DNA of 64,000 nucleotides from Thauera linaloolentis 47Lol = DSM 12138 (GCF_000310205.1 NZ_AMXE01000003.1:49280-113279); one strand, 5' to 3'. Numbered from the stretch's first letter, positions 8,548-18,771 are shown. Program-made: numbers and translations. The notes: generated from the sequence alone by a model not told the origin.

Positions 8548-9864
8548 ATGAACCGTACCCTGTCCCGCCCCCGTTTGCTGCTTGCCGCAGGCCTTGCCAG
8601 CCTGGCCCTGAACTTTCCGCTTCATGCGGCGCCGCAGGCGGTCGCGGTCGATCGCATCGTCGCCGTCGTCAATGACGAAGTGATCACGGCGCTGCAGTTG
8701 CGGGCGCGTGTCGATCAGGTCGTGCGGCAGTTGCAGCGCCAGGGCGTCGAGCTGCCGCCCAAGGAGGTGCTGGAGCAGCAATTGCTGGAGCGCCTGATCG
8801 TCGAACGTGCGCAGCTGCAACTGGCGCGGGACACTTCGCTGCGGGTGGATGACGCCACCCTCGCGCGCGCGATCGAGCGTATCGCCGCGAACAACCAGCT
8901 GGGCCTCGAGCAGTTGCGTGAAACGCTGGAAAGGGATGGCGTGTCCTGGTCTCGTTTCCGCGACGAGATCCGCACCGAGATCCTGCTGACCCGTCTGCGC
9001 GAGCGCGAGGTCGAGAGCAAGATCGTCGTCACCGAAGCGGAAATCGACAACTTCCTCGCCAGCAACCCCGATGCATTCTCTGGCCAGGAGTTCGAGGTCG
9101 CGCACATCCTGCTGCGGGCGCCCGAACAGGCTTCGCCGCAACAGATCGAGGCCTTGCGCCAGCGTGCGGAGGGGGTGATGGCCCGCCTGCGATCGGGAGA
9201 GGATTTCGCCCGTGTCGCGGCCGAGGTGTCGGATGCTCCCGATGGCCTGTCGGGCGGCAGCCTGGGCTGGCGTGCGCTCGACCGCCTGCCGGCGCTGTTC
9301 GCCGAGGCCGTGCGCAACATGCGGCCTGGCGAGACTTCACCCGTCATGCGCAGCGCGTCCGGCCTGCACATCGTGCGCCTGATCGACCGCCGTGGCGGCG
9401 GCGATACCGCCGTGGCCCAGATGGAGCAGACCCGCGCCCGCCACATCCTGATCAAGACGTCGGAAGTGCTCTCCGACACCGATGCCGAAGCGCGTCTGCT
9501 GGGCATCCGCGAGCGCGTCGTCAATGGCGCAGATTTCGCCGACCTGGCCAAGGCCAATTCGGCAGACCTGTCCGCAGCGAAGGGCGGCGACCTGGGCTGG
9601 CTCAACCCGGGCGATACCGTGCCCGAGTTCGAGCGTGCGATGAACGCGCTGCAGCCGGGTGAGATCAGCGCGCCGGTGCAATCGCCGTTCGGCTGGCACC
9701 TGATTCAGGTCGTCGAGCGCCGCGTGCAGGACGTCACCGACGAGCGCAAGCGCAATGCCGCGCGCGCCGCGCTGCGCGACCGCAAGGCGGACGAGGCCTA
9801 CGAGGACTGGCTGCGCCAACTGCGCGACAGCACCTACGTCGACCTGCGCCTGGACCGCGAGTGA
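8548..9864 (+). CDS. surA: periplasmic chaperone/peptidyl-prolyl isomerase SurA
   Basis: A 438-residue periplasmic folding factor for outer-membrane proteins, including LptD encoded just upstream. The signal peptide covers residues 1-27 or so (cleavage near LHAAPQA). The SurA N-terminal chaperone module (about 30-175) is followed by two parvulin domains beginning near FEVAHILLRAP (about 183) and ARHILIKTSEV (about 296), with a short C-terminal helix. ATG 8548 starts directly at the signal peptide; the frame upstream only overlaps the end of lptD. The stop overlaps the GTG start of pdxA. Confidence 0.95.
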   Translation: MNRTLSRPRLLLAAGLASLALNFPLHAAPQAVAVDRIVAVVNDEVITALQLRARVDQVVRQLQRQGVELPPKEVLEQQLLERLIVERAQLQLARDTSLRVDDATLARAIERIAANNQLGLEQLRETLERDGVSWSRFRDEIRTEILLTRLREREVESKIVVTEAEIDNFLASNPDAFSGQEFEVAHILLRAPEQASPQQIEALRQRAEGVMARLRSGEDFARVAAEVSDAPDGLSGGSLGWRALDRLPALFAEAVRNMRPGETSPVMRSASGLHIVRLIDRRGGGDTAVAQMEQTRARHILIKTSEVLSDTDAEARLLGIRERVVNGADFADLAKANSADLSAAKGGDLGWLNPGDTVPEFERAMNALQPGEISAPVQSPFGWHLIQVVERRVQDVTDERKRNAARAALRDRKADEAYEDWLRQLRDSTYVDLRLDRE

Positions 9865-10892
9865 GCGCTGCCGGAGCCTTGAGGCCGGTCGTCGCCGTCA
9901 CCAGCGGTGAGCCGGCCGGCGTCGGCCCCGAACTCTGTGCGCGCCTGGCCGAGCGCGAATGGCCGGTCAGGCCGGTGGTGCTCGGCGATCTCGGTCTGCT
10001 GCGCGAACGTGCCGCCTCTTCTGGCAGCGCCGCGATGTTCCAGTCCTGGCTACCGGATGCCGATGTGCCGTCCGGCACGGTCGAGGTGCTGCATCTGCCG
10101 CTTGCCCGGCCATCCCGCCCTGGCGTGCTCGATGCGGCCAATGGCCCCTATGTGCTCGGCCTGCTCGATCGCGCGATCAGCGGCTGCCAGAACGGGGCGT
10201 TCGCCGCCATGGTCACGGCGCCGGTGCACAAGGGCGTGATCTGCGAAAGCCTCGGCGGGGGCGATGCGCTGCCCTTCAGCGGACATACTGAATATCTTGC
10301 CGAACACACCGGCACGCCGCGCGTGGTGATGATGCTGGTCGGCGGTGGCCTGCGCGTCGCGCTCGCCACGACCCATCTGCCGTTGGCCCGGGTGCCTGCG
10401 GCGATCACGCAGCCGGCGCTGGAAGAAACGCTGCGCATCGTCCATGCCGACCTGGCACGGCACTTCGGCATCGCCGCGCCGCGCATCCTCGTCGCCGGCC
10501 TCAACCCGCATGCGGGCGAGGGCGGCCATATGGGGCGCGAGGAGATCGACGTCATCGAGCCGGTGCTGGCGCGCCTGCGTGCCGAAGGCATGAACCTCAC
10601 CGGTCCGCTGCCGGCGGACACGCTGTTCGTGCCGCATACGCTGGCGCAGGGCGATGCGGTACTGGCGATGTATCACGACCAGGGCTTGCCGGTGCTCAAG
10701 CACGCGAGCTTCGGCGGCGGCGTCAATGTGACGCTCGGCTTGCCGATCATCCGGACCTCGGTCGATCATGGCACGGCGCTCGACCTTGCCGGCAGCGGCC
10801 GGGCCGACCCCGGAAGCCTGTTCGCCGCGCTGGAACTGGCGGCCACGATGCTTGCTGCGCGCGCCGCACACGCAGCCGGCGCCGCTGCCTGA
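9861..10892 (+). CDS. pdxA: 4-hydroxythreonine-4-phosphate dehydrogenase
   Basis: A 343-residue enzyme of deoxyxylulose-5-phosphate-dependent pyridoxal phosphate synthesis: it oxidises and decarboxylates 4-phosphohydroxy-L-threonine with NAD. The three metal-binding His segments are visible: [24 protein letters not shown] and MYHDQGLP. The start is GTG overlapping the surA stop (GTGA), a junction style repeated elsewhere in this window. The order surA-pdxA-rsmA is conserved in many proteobacteria and supports the assignment. Length matches the family (about 330). Confidence 0.95.
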   Translation: MSAAGALRPVVAVTSGEPAGVGPELCARLAEREWPVRPVVLGDLGLLRERAASSGSAAMFQSWLPDADVPSGTVEVLHLPLARPSRPGVLDAANGPYVLGLLDRAISGCQNGAFAAMVTAPVHKGVICESLGGGDALPFSGHTEYLAEHTGTPRVVMMLVGGGLRVALATTHLPLARVPAAITQPALEETLRIVHADLARHFGIAAPRILVAGLNPHAGEGGHMGREEIDVIEPVLARLRAEGMNLTGPLPADTLFVPHTLAQGDAVLAMYHDQGLPVLKHASFGGGVNVTLGLPIIRTSVDHGTALDLAGSGRADPGSLFAALELAATMLAARAAHAAGAAA

Positions 10893-10914
10893 AGGCGCGG
10901 CAACGAGGATTCCC

Positions 10915-11718
10915 ATGCAAGACCACGAAACCGACGGCCACCGCGCGCGCAAGCGCTTCGGCCAGAACTTCCTGTCCGACCCCAACATCATCCGCCGCAT
11001 CATCGATGCCATCCGGCCGCAGGCGGGCGAACCGATGGTCGAGATCGGCCCCGGCCTGGGGGCGATGACCGCGCCGCTGATCGAGCGCCTCGGCCACCTG
11101 CACGTGGTCGAGATCGACCGCGACCTGATCGCGCGCCTGCACGAGCGCTATACGCCGGCCCAGCTCACGGTGCATGAAGGTGATGCGCTGAAGTTCGATT
11201 TCGGCGGCCTGTGCGCCGATGCCGGGCAGCCGCTGCGCGTCGTCGGCAACCTGCCGTACAACATCTCCACGCCCATCCTGTTCCATCTCGCGGGCTTTGC
11301 CGAGCGGGTCAAGGACATGACCTTCATGCTGCAGAAGGAAGTCGTCATGCGCATGGTGGCAGAACCGGGGACCGAGGAATACGGCCGCCTGTCGGTGATG
11401 CTGCAGTACCGCTTCCGCATGGGCCGGATGTTCGATGTGCCACCGGGCGCCTTCCGCCCCGCGCCCAAGGTCATGTCCAGCATCGTGCGCATGGCGCCCC
11501 TGCCCAGGGCGCAGCTCGGCGCGCAGGATGAGGCCTTGCTCGGGGCGATCGTCACCGCGGCCTTCGGCCAGCGCCGCAAGACGCTCAAGAACACGCTGCG
11601 TGAATTCATGGGCGATGCCGATTTCGATGCGGTGGGCATCGATGCCGGGTTGCGGGGGGAAAAGCTTTCGGTGGCGCAGTTCGTGGCGATCGCGAACCAT
11701 TGCAGCGGTCGCGGCTGA
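10915..11718 (+). CDS. rsmA: 16S rRNA dimethyladenosine transferase RsmA (KsgA)
   Basis: A 267-residue SAM-dependent methyltransferase that dimethylates A1518 and A1519 of 16S rRNA late in small-subunit assembly. It shows the N-terminal block [18 protein letters not shown], the SAM site [11 protein letters not shown], and the catalytic motif [11 protein letters not shown] placed the start at ATG 10915, preceded by ACGAGGA, rather than at an in-frame ATG inside pdxA. It is the last gene of the lptD-surA-pdxA-rsmA run and is followed by a terminator. Confidence 0.95.
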   Translation: MQDHETDGHRARKRFGQNFLSDPNIIRRIIDAIRPQAGEPMVEIGPGLGAMTAPLIERLGHLHVVEIDRDLIARLHERYTPAQLTVHEGDALKFDFGGLCADAGQPLRVVGNLPYNISTPILFHLAGFAERVKDMTFMLQKEVVMRMVAEPGTEEYGRLSVMLQYRFRMGRMFDVPPGAFRPAPKVMSSIVRMAPLPRAQLGAQDEALLGAIVTAAFGQRRKTLKNTLREFMGDADFDAVGIDAGLRGEKLSVAQFVAIANHCSGRG

Positions 11719-11746
11719 AGCGGCGACTGAGTAGCGTTCAACGAAG

Positions 11747-11777
11747 ACGGCAGGATCCAGATGGATGCTGCCGTTTT
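11747..11777 (+). terminator. intrinsic terminator after rsmA
   Basis: A 12-bp stem with one mismatch, ACGGCAGGATCC (11747-11758) with GGATGCTGCCGT (11763-11774), a 4-base loop and a TTT tail on the plus strand. It closes the lptD-surA-pdxA-rsmA operon. Confidence 0.75.
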
Positions 11778-11849
11778 CGATTGTTTGCCACCCCGTATGG
11801 CTGGGGGTGACGGATGCGCGGCCGGCATTTCGCCGGACCGCGCCACGCG

Positions 11850-12041
11850 TCATTTCTTGTTCAGCGGGCAGGTATTGAGGCCGAGCAGCGGATACAGCGG
11901 GCACCAGCCCAGCGCGCCGGTGAACAACGGAAGGATGCCGATCCAGGCCCACACGGGGCCGCCCATCAGGGCCCAGGCGATCAGCGCGATGCCGACCAGG
12001 ATGCGCAGGATCTTGTCGATGCCGCCAACGTTCTTCTTCAT
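11850..12041 (-). CDS. DUF2892 small inner-membrane protein
   Basis: A 63-residue protein: MKKNVGGIDKILRI, a hydrophobic stretch of about 30 residues forming two short membrane helices, then GWCPLYPLLGLNTCP. This is the DUF2892 signature, found alone or fused to a rhodanese domain as in E. coli YgaP. Two cysteines (in WCP and TCP) are conserved in many members. Function is unknown; links to sulfur handling are from YgaP only. A perfect 18-bp palindrome lies 61 bases upstream of its start and may be its operator. Confidence 0.8.
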   Translation of the reverse strand: MKKNVGGIDKILRILVGIALIAWALMGGPVWAWIGILPLFTGALGWCPLYPLLGLNTCPLNKK

Positions 12042-12102
12042 GAGCTGCTCCTTGCAGGGATGGGATAGTGGCGCGATTGGATCACGCTGCCATGCCGGCC
12101 GT

Positions 12103-12120
12103 CTGTAACCATGGTTACAG
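12103..12120. promoter_or_regulatory. perfect 18-bp palindrome, candidate operator
   Basis: The sequence CTGTAACCATGGTTACAG is an uninterrupted perfect dyad in the region between the divergent DUF2892 gene (61 bases away) and the TonB receptor. Its form suits a dimeric repressor. I do not recognise the factor. Confidence 0.45.
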
Positions 12121-12185
12121 AGCGGACGGGTTCCGGATGACGGGGGGGCTGTCCGTGTGTGCGCTGCAATATTAGAGTATTTACA

Positions 12186-12204
12186 AATAGTAATGATTGT
12201 TGTT
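12186..12204. promoter_or_regulatory. probable Fur box of the TonB receptor
   Basis: AATAGTAATGATTGTTGTT matches the 19-bp Fur consensus at about 11 positions and sits in an AT-rich island within an otherwise GC-rich 343-bp gap (12042-12384), 180 bases before the receptor start. It would repress the receptor when iron is plentiful. Apart from this box and the palindrome at 12103, the gap shows nothing else I can name. Confidence 0.5.
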
Positions 12205-12384
12205 ACGATGACTGCGTTGTAGCCAGCCTATGCGGGGCAGGCAGCGCAGGCTGCCGAATTCCGGACTCCGCCACATCCCAGCCAGCCATCAACGTGGCGC
12301 GTGCACGTATCGGGTACGCATTCCTCTTCTCTTTTCGATGCGATGTCCGTGCGTCTCCGGCGCGGGTATCGACCAGGGAATCCA

Positions 12385-15036
12385 ATGAAAGACAATAGAA
12401 GGCAAGGGCGCGTCCAGGTGCCGGCATACGCTCGCGTGTGCCACGCGATTGCTGCGCTGGCGGCTGCGCTGGCCACCGTTTCTCCGGTGTCAGCGCAGGA
12501 GCACGAGCATGATCATTCACATGCGCATCAGCCCGGACAAGGGCAAATGCGGACCTTCGAGTTCGACATCCCGGCCCAGGACCTGAACACGGCATTGCAG
12601 GCGTTCGCCGCGCAGGCGCCCGCGCATCTCCGGCTGGTGTACGACGAGCGTTCGTTGGCCGGCAAGCGCGCGAGCGCCCTGCGAGGGGCGCACAATCCCC
12701 GTGTCGCCCTGATGCGCCTGCTCGAAGGCAGCGGCCTGACCATCGTCAGTGCGCGGCAGGGCGTGATCACGATCGGGGATCCGGCGACGGCCGGAGAAGC
12801 CCTTCCCGCCGCCGATCCGGGGGCGCCGGACGGGCATTCCCGGGCGTCCGGCATGGCGCCGATGGCGTCAGGGCCTGTGGGGGAAGAAGGCAGCGCGCTG
12901 CCACCCATCAGGGTCACGGCCCGGCCCTTGTCGGAACTGACCGAAAACAGCGACTCGTACACGCCGGCACGGGTTGGCGTGGGCGCCAAGACGGCGCAAT
13001 CGTTGCGCGAGATTCCCCGTTCGATTTCCGTATTGACGCGGCAGCAGTTGGAAGACCAGGGCATCCATTCGCTGAACGAGGCGCTGGAACAACTGCCAGG
13101 CGTGACCATCGAGCCGAATGGCCAGTGGTCGGCTGAAAGCTGGTATTCGCGCGGCTTCGAGATCACGAACATCCTGGTCGACGGCAGCATGGTCCGGGAA
13201 AAAGACTCGATGGACAGTTCCGTCAATGCCGCGCTCGCCATGTATGACAGCGTGCAGTTGCTGCGCGGCCCGGACAGCCTGTTCTCCGGCAACGGCGAGC
13301 CATCGGGCAGCATCAACCTCGTCCGCAAGCGGCCCTTGCACGCGTTCCAGGCAAAAGCGACGCTCGCGGCGGGCTCGTGGGACAACTACCGGGGCGAATT
13401 CGACATCAGCAGCCCCTTGACCGCTTCCGGCAACGTACGGGGCCGGGTCGTGGCGTCGTACAACGACACCCAGAAATTCTGGGACAACGCAGACCGCCAC
13501 AACCACATGGTCTACGGCGTACTGGACATCGACCTGACGCACGACACCACTCTGACGCTGGGCGCCAGCAGGGACAGGAAGTCCGGCAGCGGGCGGGACT
13601 CGGCGCCGCCCGGATTGCCGCGCTACAGCAACGGCGACCCGCTGCCGCTGTCGAGAAGCCAGGGCTCGCCCGCGTACGACTACCGCAACAGCGAGGCGGA
13701 AAACTACTTTGCCCGCCTGGAGCATGCCTTTTCAGCGCAGTGGAAGCTGAAGGCGGGCGTGTCGCGGACCGAATCTTCCAGCGACATCCGCTTCGCGCAC
13801 TACAACGGCGCGGTGACCCCGGGCACGACGACCGGAACGCAGATGATGGTGCGGGCCGGCAACTCGACCAGCCGCTCCGACAGCGTCGACGTCAATGTCG
13901 GCGGCAGCTTCGGCTGGCTCGGACGGGAGCACAGCCTGGTTTTCGGGGCGGACTACCTGCACACCGAGAACGACAATAACCGCGGGCCGCAGATGTTCGC
14001 CAATGGCGCGGGCTTCGTCCCGATCGACTGGGCGACCTTCGATCCGGACCATCCGCCGGTGCTCGGCCCCTGGCGGGCACAGAACATCCAGCGCTACGAA
14101 ACGGATCGGAAAGGCGTGTATGGCTATGGCAAGTTCCAGATCCACGGTCCGCTCAAATTCGTGCTCGGCGGGCGCTATTCCAGCTATGAAAGCCGCAACT
14201 ACGGCGGCGTCAGCGAGATACTGAACCAGAAGCAGGATGGCGACGACACTTTCACGCCCTATTACGCGCTGGTCTACGATTTCGACAGGCAATGGACGGC
14301 TTATCTGACGATGGCGAAGAGCATCGAGGACCAAAGCCACTACTACACGGCGAGCTATCAGCCGCTGTCCGAAGTCAGCGGCACGAGCTGGGAGCTGGGC
14401 ATGAAGGGCGAGTTGTTGGAGGGCATGCTCAACACCAACCTGACGCTGTATCAGGCCAGGCGCAAGCATCTCGCGGTCAAACTCTTCGATGACCCGAACT
14501 TCGACGATGACGGACTCGATTGCTGCTATGCGGGCGACGGCAAGTTTCTTTCGCGCGGGGTCGAGATCGATGTCAGCGGTGAGTTGACGCCCAACCTGCA
14601 GATCAATGCGGGCTACACCTACGACGACAACAAGACGGACTACGGGGCGAACGACGGCAACCGCTACGCGAGCTACACGCCAAAGCACACCTTGCGCCTG
14701 TGGGCCGCCTATCGCCTGGACGGCGCGGCATCCGGGTGGCGGATCGGCGGTGGCGTGAAGGCGCAGTCCGAAGTATTCCGCTCGGGCACGGTACGGACCT
14801 GGAATGCGGCAAGGGGGGATTTCAGCGGCCCGGCCGTCGCTTACGATTTCGTCTCGCCGGGGCGCGCGGTGTACAACGCCTTCGCGCAGTACCGTATCAA
14901 TCCGAGCTGGAGTCTAGCGCTCAACGTCAATAACGTTTTCGACAAGTATTACTTCCGCTCGGTCAACAGCACGGCGGGCAACAACATCTACGGCGAGCCG
15001 CGCAGCTTCATGCTGACTCTGCGTGGAACGCTGTAG
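12385..15036 (+). CDS. TonB-dependent siderophore receptor with STN domain and His-rich N-terminus
   Basis: An 883-residue outer-membrane receptor. The signal peptide ends near VSAQ (about residue 37). The mature protein begins with the His-rich stretch HEHDHSHAH, followed by an STN (secretin/TonB short N-terminal) domain (about 60-125, FEFDIPAQDLNTALQAFA). The plug comes next (about 185-300, with SISVLTRQQLEDQG and SWYSRGF), then the barrel. STN domains pass a signal to an anti-sigma factor in FecA-like receptors, but no fecI/fecR pair is present nearby. I used ATG 12385, which starts the signal peptide; upstream in-frame ATGs lack it. The protein ends in Leu rather than the usual Phe. Confidence 0.9.
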   Translation: MKDNRRQGRVQVPAYARVCHAIAALAAALATVSPVSAQEHEHDHSHAHQPGQGQMRTFEFDIPAQDLNTALQAFAAQAPAHLRLVYDERSLAGKRASALRGAHNPRVALMRLLEGSGLTIVSARQGVITIGDPATAGEALPAADPGAPDGHSRASGMAPMASGPVGEEGSALPPIRVTARPLSELTENSDSYTPARVGVGAKTAQSLREIPRSISVLTRQQLEDQGIHSLNEALEQLPGVTIEPNGQWSAESWYSRGFEITNILVDGSMVREKDSMDSSVNAALAMYDSVQLLRGPDSLFSGNGEPSGSINLVRKRPLHAFQAKATLAAGSWDNYRGEFDISSPLTASGNVRGRVVASYNDTQKFWDNADRHNHMVYGVLDIDLTHDTTLTLGASRDRKSGSGRDSAPPGLPRYSNGDPLPLSRSQGSPAYDYRNSEAENYFARLEHAFSAQWKLKAGVSRTESSSDIRFAHYNGAVTPGTTTGTQMMVRAGNSTSRSDSVDVNVGGSFGWLGREHSLVFGADYLHTENDNNRGPQMFANGAGFVPIDWATFDPDHPPVLGPWRAQNIQRYETDRKGVYGYGKFQIHGPLKFVLGGRYSSYESRNYGGVSEILNQKQDGDDTFTPYYALVYDFDRQWTAYLTMAKSIEDQSHYYTASYQPLSEVSGTSWELGMKGELLEGMLNTNLTLYQARRKHLAVKLFDDPNFDDDGLDCCYAGDGKFLSRGVEIDVSGELTPNLQINAGYTYDDNKTDYGANDGNRYASYTPKHTLRLWAAYRLDGAASGWRIGGGVKAQSEVFRSGTVRTWNAARGDFSGPAVAYDFVSPGRAVYNAFAQYRINPSWSLALNVNNVFDKYYFRSVNSTAGNNIYGEPRSFMLTLRGTL

Positions 15037-15091
15037 TCCTTGGCATCGTTCCCGCCCCGGCGCGCATGCGCAGCAGGGCGGGCATGCCGTT

Positions 15092-15766
15092 TCAGACCTT
15101 TGGCGAACCCTCCGCCGCCAGCCGGCGCAGGCCGGCCGGATCGAGGATTTCCACCTGTTCGCGCGACAGCCGCACCAGGTCCTGGTCGGCGAAGTTCTTC
15201 AGCAGGCGGCTGACGATCTCGCGCACGCTGCCGAGTTCGTCGGCCAGTTGCTGGTGGGTGACGTGCAGCGTGCGGCCCTTGCCCAGCAGCAAGGCCGCCA
15301 GGCGCTGGTCGAGCTTGCGGAAGGCCACTTCCTCGATCAATTGCATCAGGTCGGCGATGCGTTCGGCAAAGAGATGGAAGATGAAGTCGCGGAACGGGCG
15401 CTCGTCCATCATCTCGTCGAACACCGCCTTCGGCAGCATCATCAACAGCGTTTCCGCTTCGGTGACGCCGCGCGCATTGTAGTCCTCGTGGCCGAGCAGG
15501 CAGGACGACGAGATGATGCAGGTCTCGCCCGGTGCGACGCGGTACAGCGGTAGTTCGCGCCCGTTCGGTGCGCATTTGCTGACGCGCACCGAGCCTTCGA
15601 CGACGAAAGGAAAACCTTCGCAGGCCTGCTGGTCGTCGAACAGCATCGCGCCGGGCGGCACGCGCATCCACTGGACACGCTGCAACATGCGCGCCCGCGC
15701 ACTCGCGGACAACTGGTCGAGGATCGGGTAGCAGGTCGACAGGCGATCGGTTTCGGGGGCGTTCAT
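15092..15766 (-). CDS. Crp/Fnr-family transcriptional regulator
   Basis: A 224-residue regulator. An N-terminal cyclic-nucleotide-type beta-roll (about residues 15-125) is followed by a dimer helix and a C-terminal winged helix (about 150-215). The recognition helix ELGSVREIVSRLLK carries the E..SR pattern typical of the superfamily. It lacks the N-terminal cysteine cluster of Fnr and the canonical cAMP phosphate cassette, so its effector is unknown. It starts 4 bases after the stop of xth on the same strand, suggesting co-transcription. The start is ATG 15764-15766; the extension upstream lies within xth. Confidence 0.85.
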   Translation of the reverse strand: MNAPETDRLSTCYPILDQLSASARARMLQRVQWMRVPPGAMLFDDQQACEGFPFVVEGSVRVSKCAPNGRELPLYRVAPGETCIISSSCLLGHEDYNARGVTEAETLLMMLPKAVFDEMMDERPFRDFIFHLFAERIADLMQLIEEVAFRKLDQRLAALLLGKGRTLHVTHQQLADELGSVREIVSRLLKNFADQDLVRLSREQVEILDPAGLRRLAAEGSPKV

Positions 15767-15770
15767 GGCC

Positions 15771-16535
15771 TCAGGCAAGCTCCAGTACGACGGGGGCGTG
15801 ATCGGACGGCCGCTCCAGGCGGCGGGGCGCCTTGTCCACCACACAGCCGAGGCAGGCTTCGCGCAGCGCGGGGGACACCAGCAGATGGTCGATGCGCAGG
15901 CCGAAATTGCGGCGGAAGGCCATCATGCGGTAGTCCCACCACGAGAATGCGCGCTCGGGCTGCTCGAACAGACGGAAGGCGTCGATCAGCCCGAGGTCCA
16001 GCAGCGCGCGGAAAGCCGCGCGCTCGGGGACGGAAACGTGGATTTCGTCCTTCCAGTCGGGATGGGCGTCCCTGTCCTCGGGGGCGATGTTGAAGTCGCC
16101 CGCCAGTACCAGGCGATCGTGCGTCTTCAGTTCTTCGCGCAGCCAGCCGGTCAGCGCGGCGAGCCATTCGAGCTTGTACGCGAACTTGTCCGAGCCTACC
16201 GCCTGGCCGTTGGGAAAGTAGCCGCATACCACCCGCACACCGCCGACGGTGGCGGCGATGATGCGTTTCTGCTCGTCCTCGAAGCCGGGAATGTTGCGCA
16301 CCACCGTGGCCTCGTCGAACGGATGGGGGCTCAGGATGGCGACGCCGTTGTAGGTCTTCTGGCCGATGAACACGGCATGGTAGCCGGCGGCTTCGAGCGC
16401 TGCGGCGGGAAAAGCCTTGTCTTCGAGCTTCAACTCCTGCAGGCACAGCGCGTCGGGCTTGTTCTCGGCGAGCCAGTCGACGACGTGGGGCAGGCGGACC
16501 TTGAGGGAGTTGACGTTCCACGTAACAATTTTCAT
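15771..16535 (-). CDS. xth: exodeoxyribonuclease III
   Basis: A 254-residue Mg-dependent AP endonuclease / 3'-5' exonuclease of base-excision repair. Visible family motifs are [17 protein letters not shown] at the N-terminus, the metal-binding Glu in [23 protein letters not shown], and the catalytic Asp-His in SDHAPV. Length fits the XthA family (about 260). It is upstream of and probably co-transcribed with the Crp/Fnr-type regulator. A 474-bp gap separates it from the divergent Fur-linked operon. Confidence 0.93.
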   Translation of the reverse strand: MKIVTWNVNSLKVRLPHVVDWLAENKPDALCLQELKLEDKAFPAAALEAAGYHAVFIGQKTYNGVAILSPHPFDEATVVRNIPGFEDEQKRIIAATVGGVRVVCGYFPNGQAVGSDKFAYKLEWLAALTGWLREELKTHDRLVLAGDFNIAPEDRDAHPDWKDEIHVSVPERAAFRALLDLGLIDAFRLFEQPERAFSWWDYRMMAFRRNFGLRIDHLLVSPALREACLGCVVDKAPRRLERPSDHAPVVLELA

Positions 16536-16903
16536 GGCTTCATAACGTATTGATTCAGTTTATGTTTTTTGTGTTCGCCTGCCCGTGGGGCGTGCTGGCC
16601 ACAAAGCTGGCTACAAATCCTGAGCGCGATGGAATCTCCGCGCTGGGGCTGAACATTTATCCATGACTTTCCACTTCATGCAACACCGGTCAGGCCGAGC
16701 GACGTGTCGAGCAGCAACTGGGCCCCGGTGGGGGCGGAGGTGGCGCACATTACGCAATGAAATGTAACGGAGCAGCGTGCGCGTTTTTTGCGGCGGCATC
16801 CCGATTCGCCAGGCTCGCTTGCATCAGGCCCCGAGGCAGAGGCCGGTTCGGCCCCCATTTCCTGTTGCTGCGCAGGAATATTCGGTCACAAGCCTATTTT
16901 AGT
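16536..16903. other. intergenic stretch without recognised gene
   Basis: No frame here resembles a known protein and codon use looks like background. It should contain the xth promoter at its left end (T-rich run at 16562-16570). I see no strong hairpin or repeat. Confidence 0.5.
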
Positions 16904-16922
16904 AAAAATGATTCTCATTTAT
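16904..16922. promoter_or_regulatory. Fur box of the DUF2325-sodA operon
   Basis: AAAAATGATTCTCATTTAT has the palindromic Fur core AATGA-TTC-TCATT and matches about 12 of 19 consensus positions. It lies 87 bases before the DUF2325 start, in the only AT-rich patch of the gap and next to a TATAGT element. Iron-replete Fur would repress the downstream four-gene run, as with the sodA operon of Pseudomonas aeruginosa. Confidence 0.7.
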
Positions 16923-17009
16923 AGTGTTGGCCGGATTTGCTCCCATCGTTCGCGATGAAACGTTTCGATTGCCGTATTCCCTGTGCGCTCAAGACTTGTG
17001 AGGCCGACC

Positions 17010-17630
17010 ATGCAATATGCCAAGCATGACTTCGATAAGCTCGCCCGAGAGCACCACGTGCTGATGCGCGACTACGGTCGAGTACAACTGCGTTGCAGCG
17101 AGCAGCTGCATGCGCAGGCGCTCGAGATCAAGCGTCTGGAAGCGCAGGTGATGCGCTTGCGCGCGGACGTCGTCCTGCGCGTGACCGCACTGGCCTGGGA
17201 ACGGGAGGACCGCGCGGCACTGGAGGCGGCGATCCCCGGCCTGCCCAAGCGCATTACGCTGGTGCGGCATGTGGAAACGCTGCTTGCGCGCATCCAGGTG
17301 CTGATGCGCGAACGCCTGCACTGGGAACGCCCGCACGGTGCCGCGCCGCCCGTTGAGGAGGTCGCGCCGCTGCCCGCGATGCTGCCGCACCCGGATGGCC
17401 CCGAGGCGCTGGAGGCCAGCCTGCACGCCGCCGATCTGGTGATCTGCCAGACCGGGTGCCTGAGCCATGGCGATTACTGGCGTGTTCAGGATTACTGCAA
17501 GCGCATGAACAAGACCTGCGTCCTCGTCGAGCAGGCCGAGGTGCTGGGCATTGCCCGGACCCGGAAGGCCGGTGCTGGAGAACTGCAGGTGCTGAGTCTC
17601 GCGAGCGATCCCTCGGGGACGTCGGCATGA
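17010..17630 (+). CDS. DUF2325-domain protein in Fur-linked operon
   Basis: A 206-residue soluble protein of unknown function. Residues 10-60 and 85-105 are predicted helical and could form a coiled coil. The C-terminal DUF2325 domain (about 140-176) contains DLVICQTGCLSHGDYWRVQ and then YCKRMNKTC, giving Cys146, Cys150, Cys163 and Cys170, a spacing that could bind metal or form disulphides. It is first in a run with an OrfX-like gene, sodA and a ZIP transporter, preceded by a Fur box, so a role under iron limitation is likely. I chose ATG 17010 over GTG 16983 because homology-like sequence begins there. Its stop overlaps the next start (ATGA). Confidence 0.75.
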   Translation: MQYAKHDFDKLAREHHVLMRDYGRVQLRCSEQLHAQALEIKRLEAQVMRLRADVVLRVTALAWEREDRAALEAAIPGLPKRITLVRHVETLLARIQVLMRERLHWERPHGAAPPVEEVAPLPAMLPHPDGPEALEASLHAADLVICQTGCLSHGDYWRVQDYCKRMNKTCVLVEQAEVLGIARTRKAGAGELQVLSLASDPSGTSA

Positions 17631-18109
17631 GCCATCTCCACTGCGTGATGGCCGGCCGGCAGCAAGCTCTGCTGCACGAGTGGAAGAGGCTGATGGCACA
17701 AGGGCTGGACGCCGACCGCGGCCGAAGGCCGGCGCAGGCACGGGCCCTGTACCTGCGTGCGCAGAAGATCGCATACGTGCTGCTCGCCGGCCCTGGCGGC
17801 GAGGTCATGGACGACGACCGGGTTGCGGCCTTCGTGGTCACCCACCTCAATCTGGCCGACGCCTTAGTGGATGACGGCCGGAGTGGCGAAGCTGCGGCCT
17901 GCCTGTGCGCCGCGCATCGCACGCTGATGTCATTGATGTGCGACGAGACGGCTTCCGCATCATTGCGGATGGCGGCTGGCCGCCATAGCCGTGAGACCCA
18001 TGCGGCCCTGATCCTGCACCGCTCCGAATACGGTGACCGTCCCGAGATCATGGCCGTTCTTGGAAATGAAGGCATGCTGCCGGCCGCGGCCGGGGCGTGC
18101 CTGCATTGA
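17627..18109 (+). CDS. OrfX-like protein upstream of sodA
   Basis: A 160-residue, mostly helical, soluble protein with no recognised domain. It resembles in size and position the unnamed gene between fumC and sodA in the Fur-regulated Pseudomonas aeruginosa operon (PA4469, OrfX). The helix pattern (LYLRAQKIAYVLL, NLADALVDDGRSGEAAACL) suggests a TPR-like helical hairpin bundle. The ATG overlaps the preceding stop by 4 bases, so it is translationally coupled to the DUF2325 gene; sodA follows 38 bases later. Function is unknown; metal delivery or regulation of SodA is a guess from context. Confidence 0.65.
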   Translation: MSHLHCVMAGRQQALLHEWKRLMAQGLDADRGRRPAQARALYLRAQKIAYVLLAGPGGEVMDDDRVAAFVVTHLNLADALVDDGRSGEAAACLCAAHRTLMSLMCDETASASLRMAAGRHSRETHAALILHRSEYGDRPEIMAVLGNEGMLPAAAGACLH

Positions 18110-18147
18110 TGCTGTAGTTCCTTCCCTCACTTCACTGGTCGATCGAC

Positions 18148-18771
<624 letters not shown>

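Noticed and set aside
12301..12384. 28-codon extension of the TonB receptor
   Set aside because: It would place 28 polar residues before a normal signal peptide; ATG 12385 is adequate.
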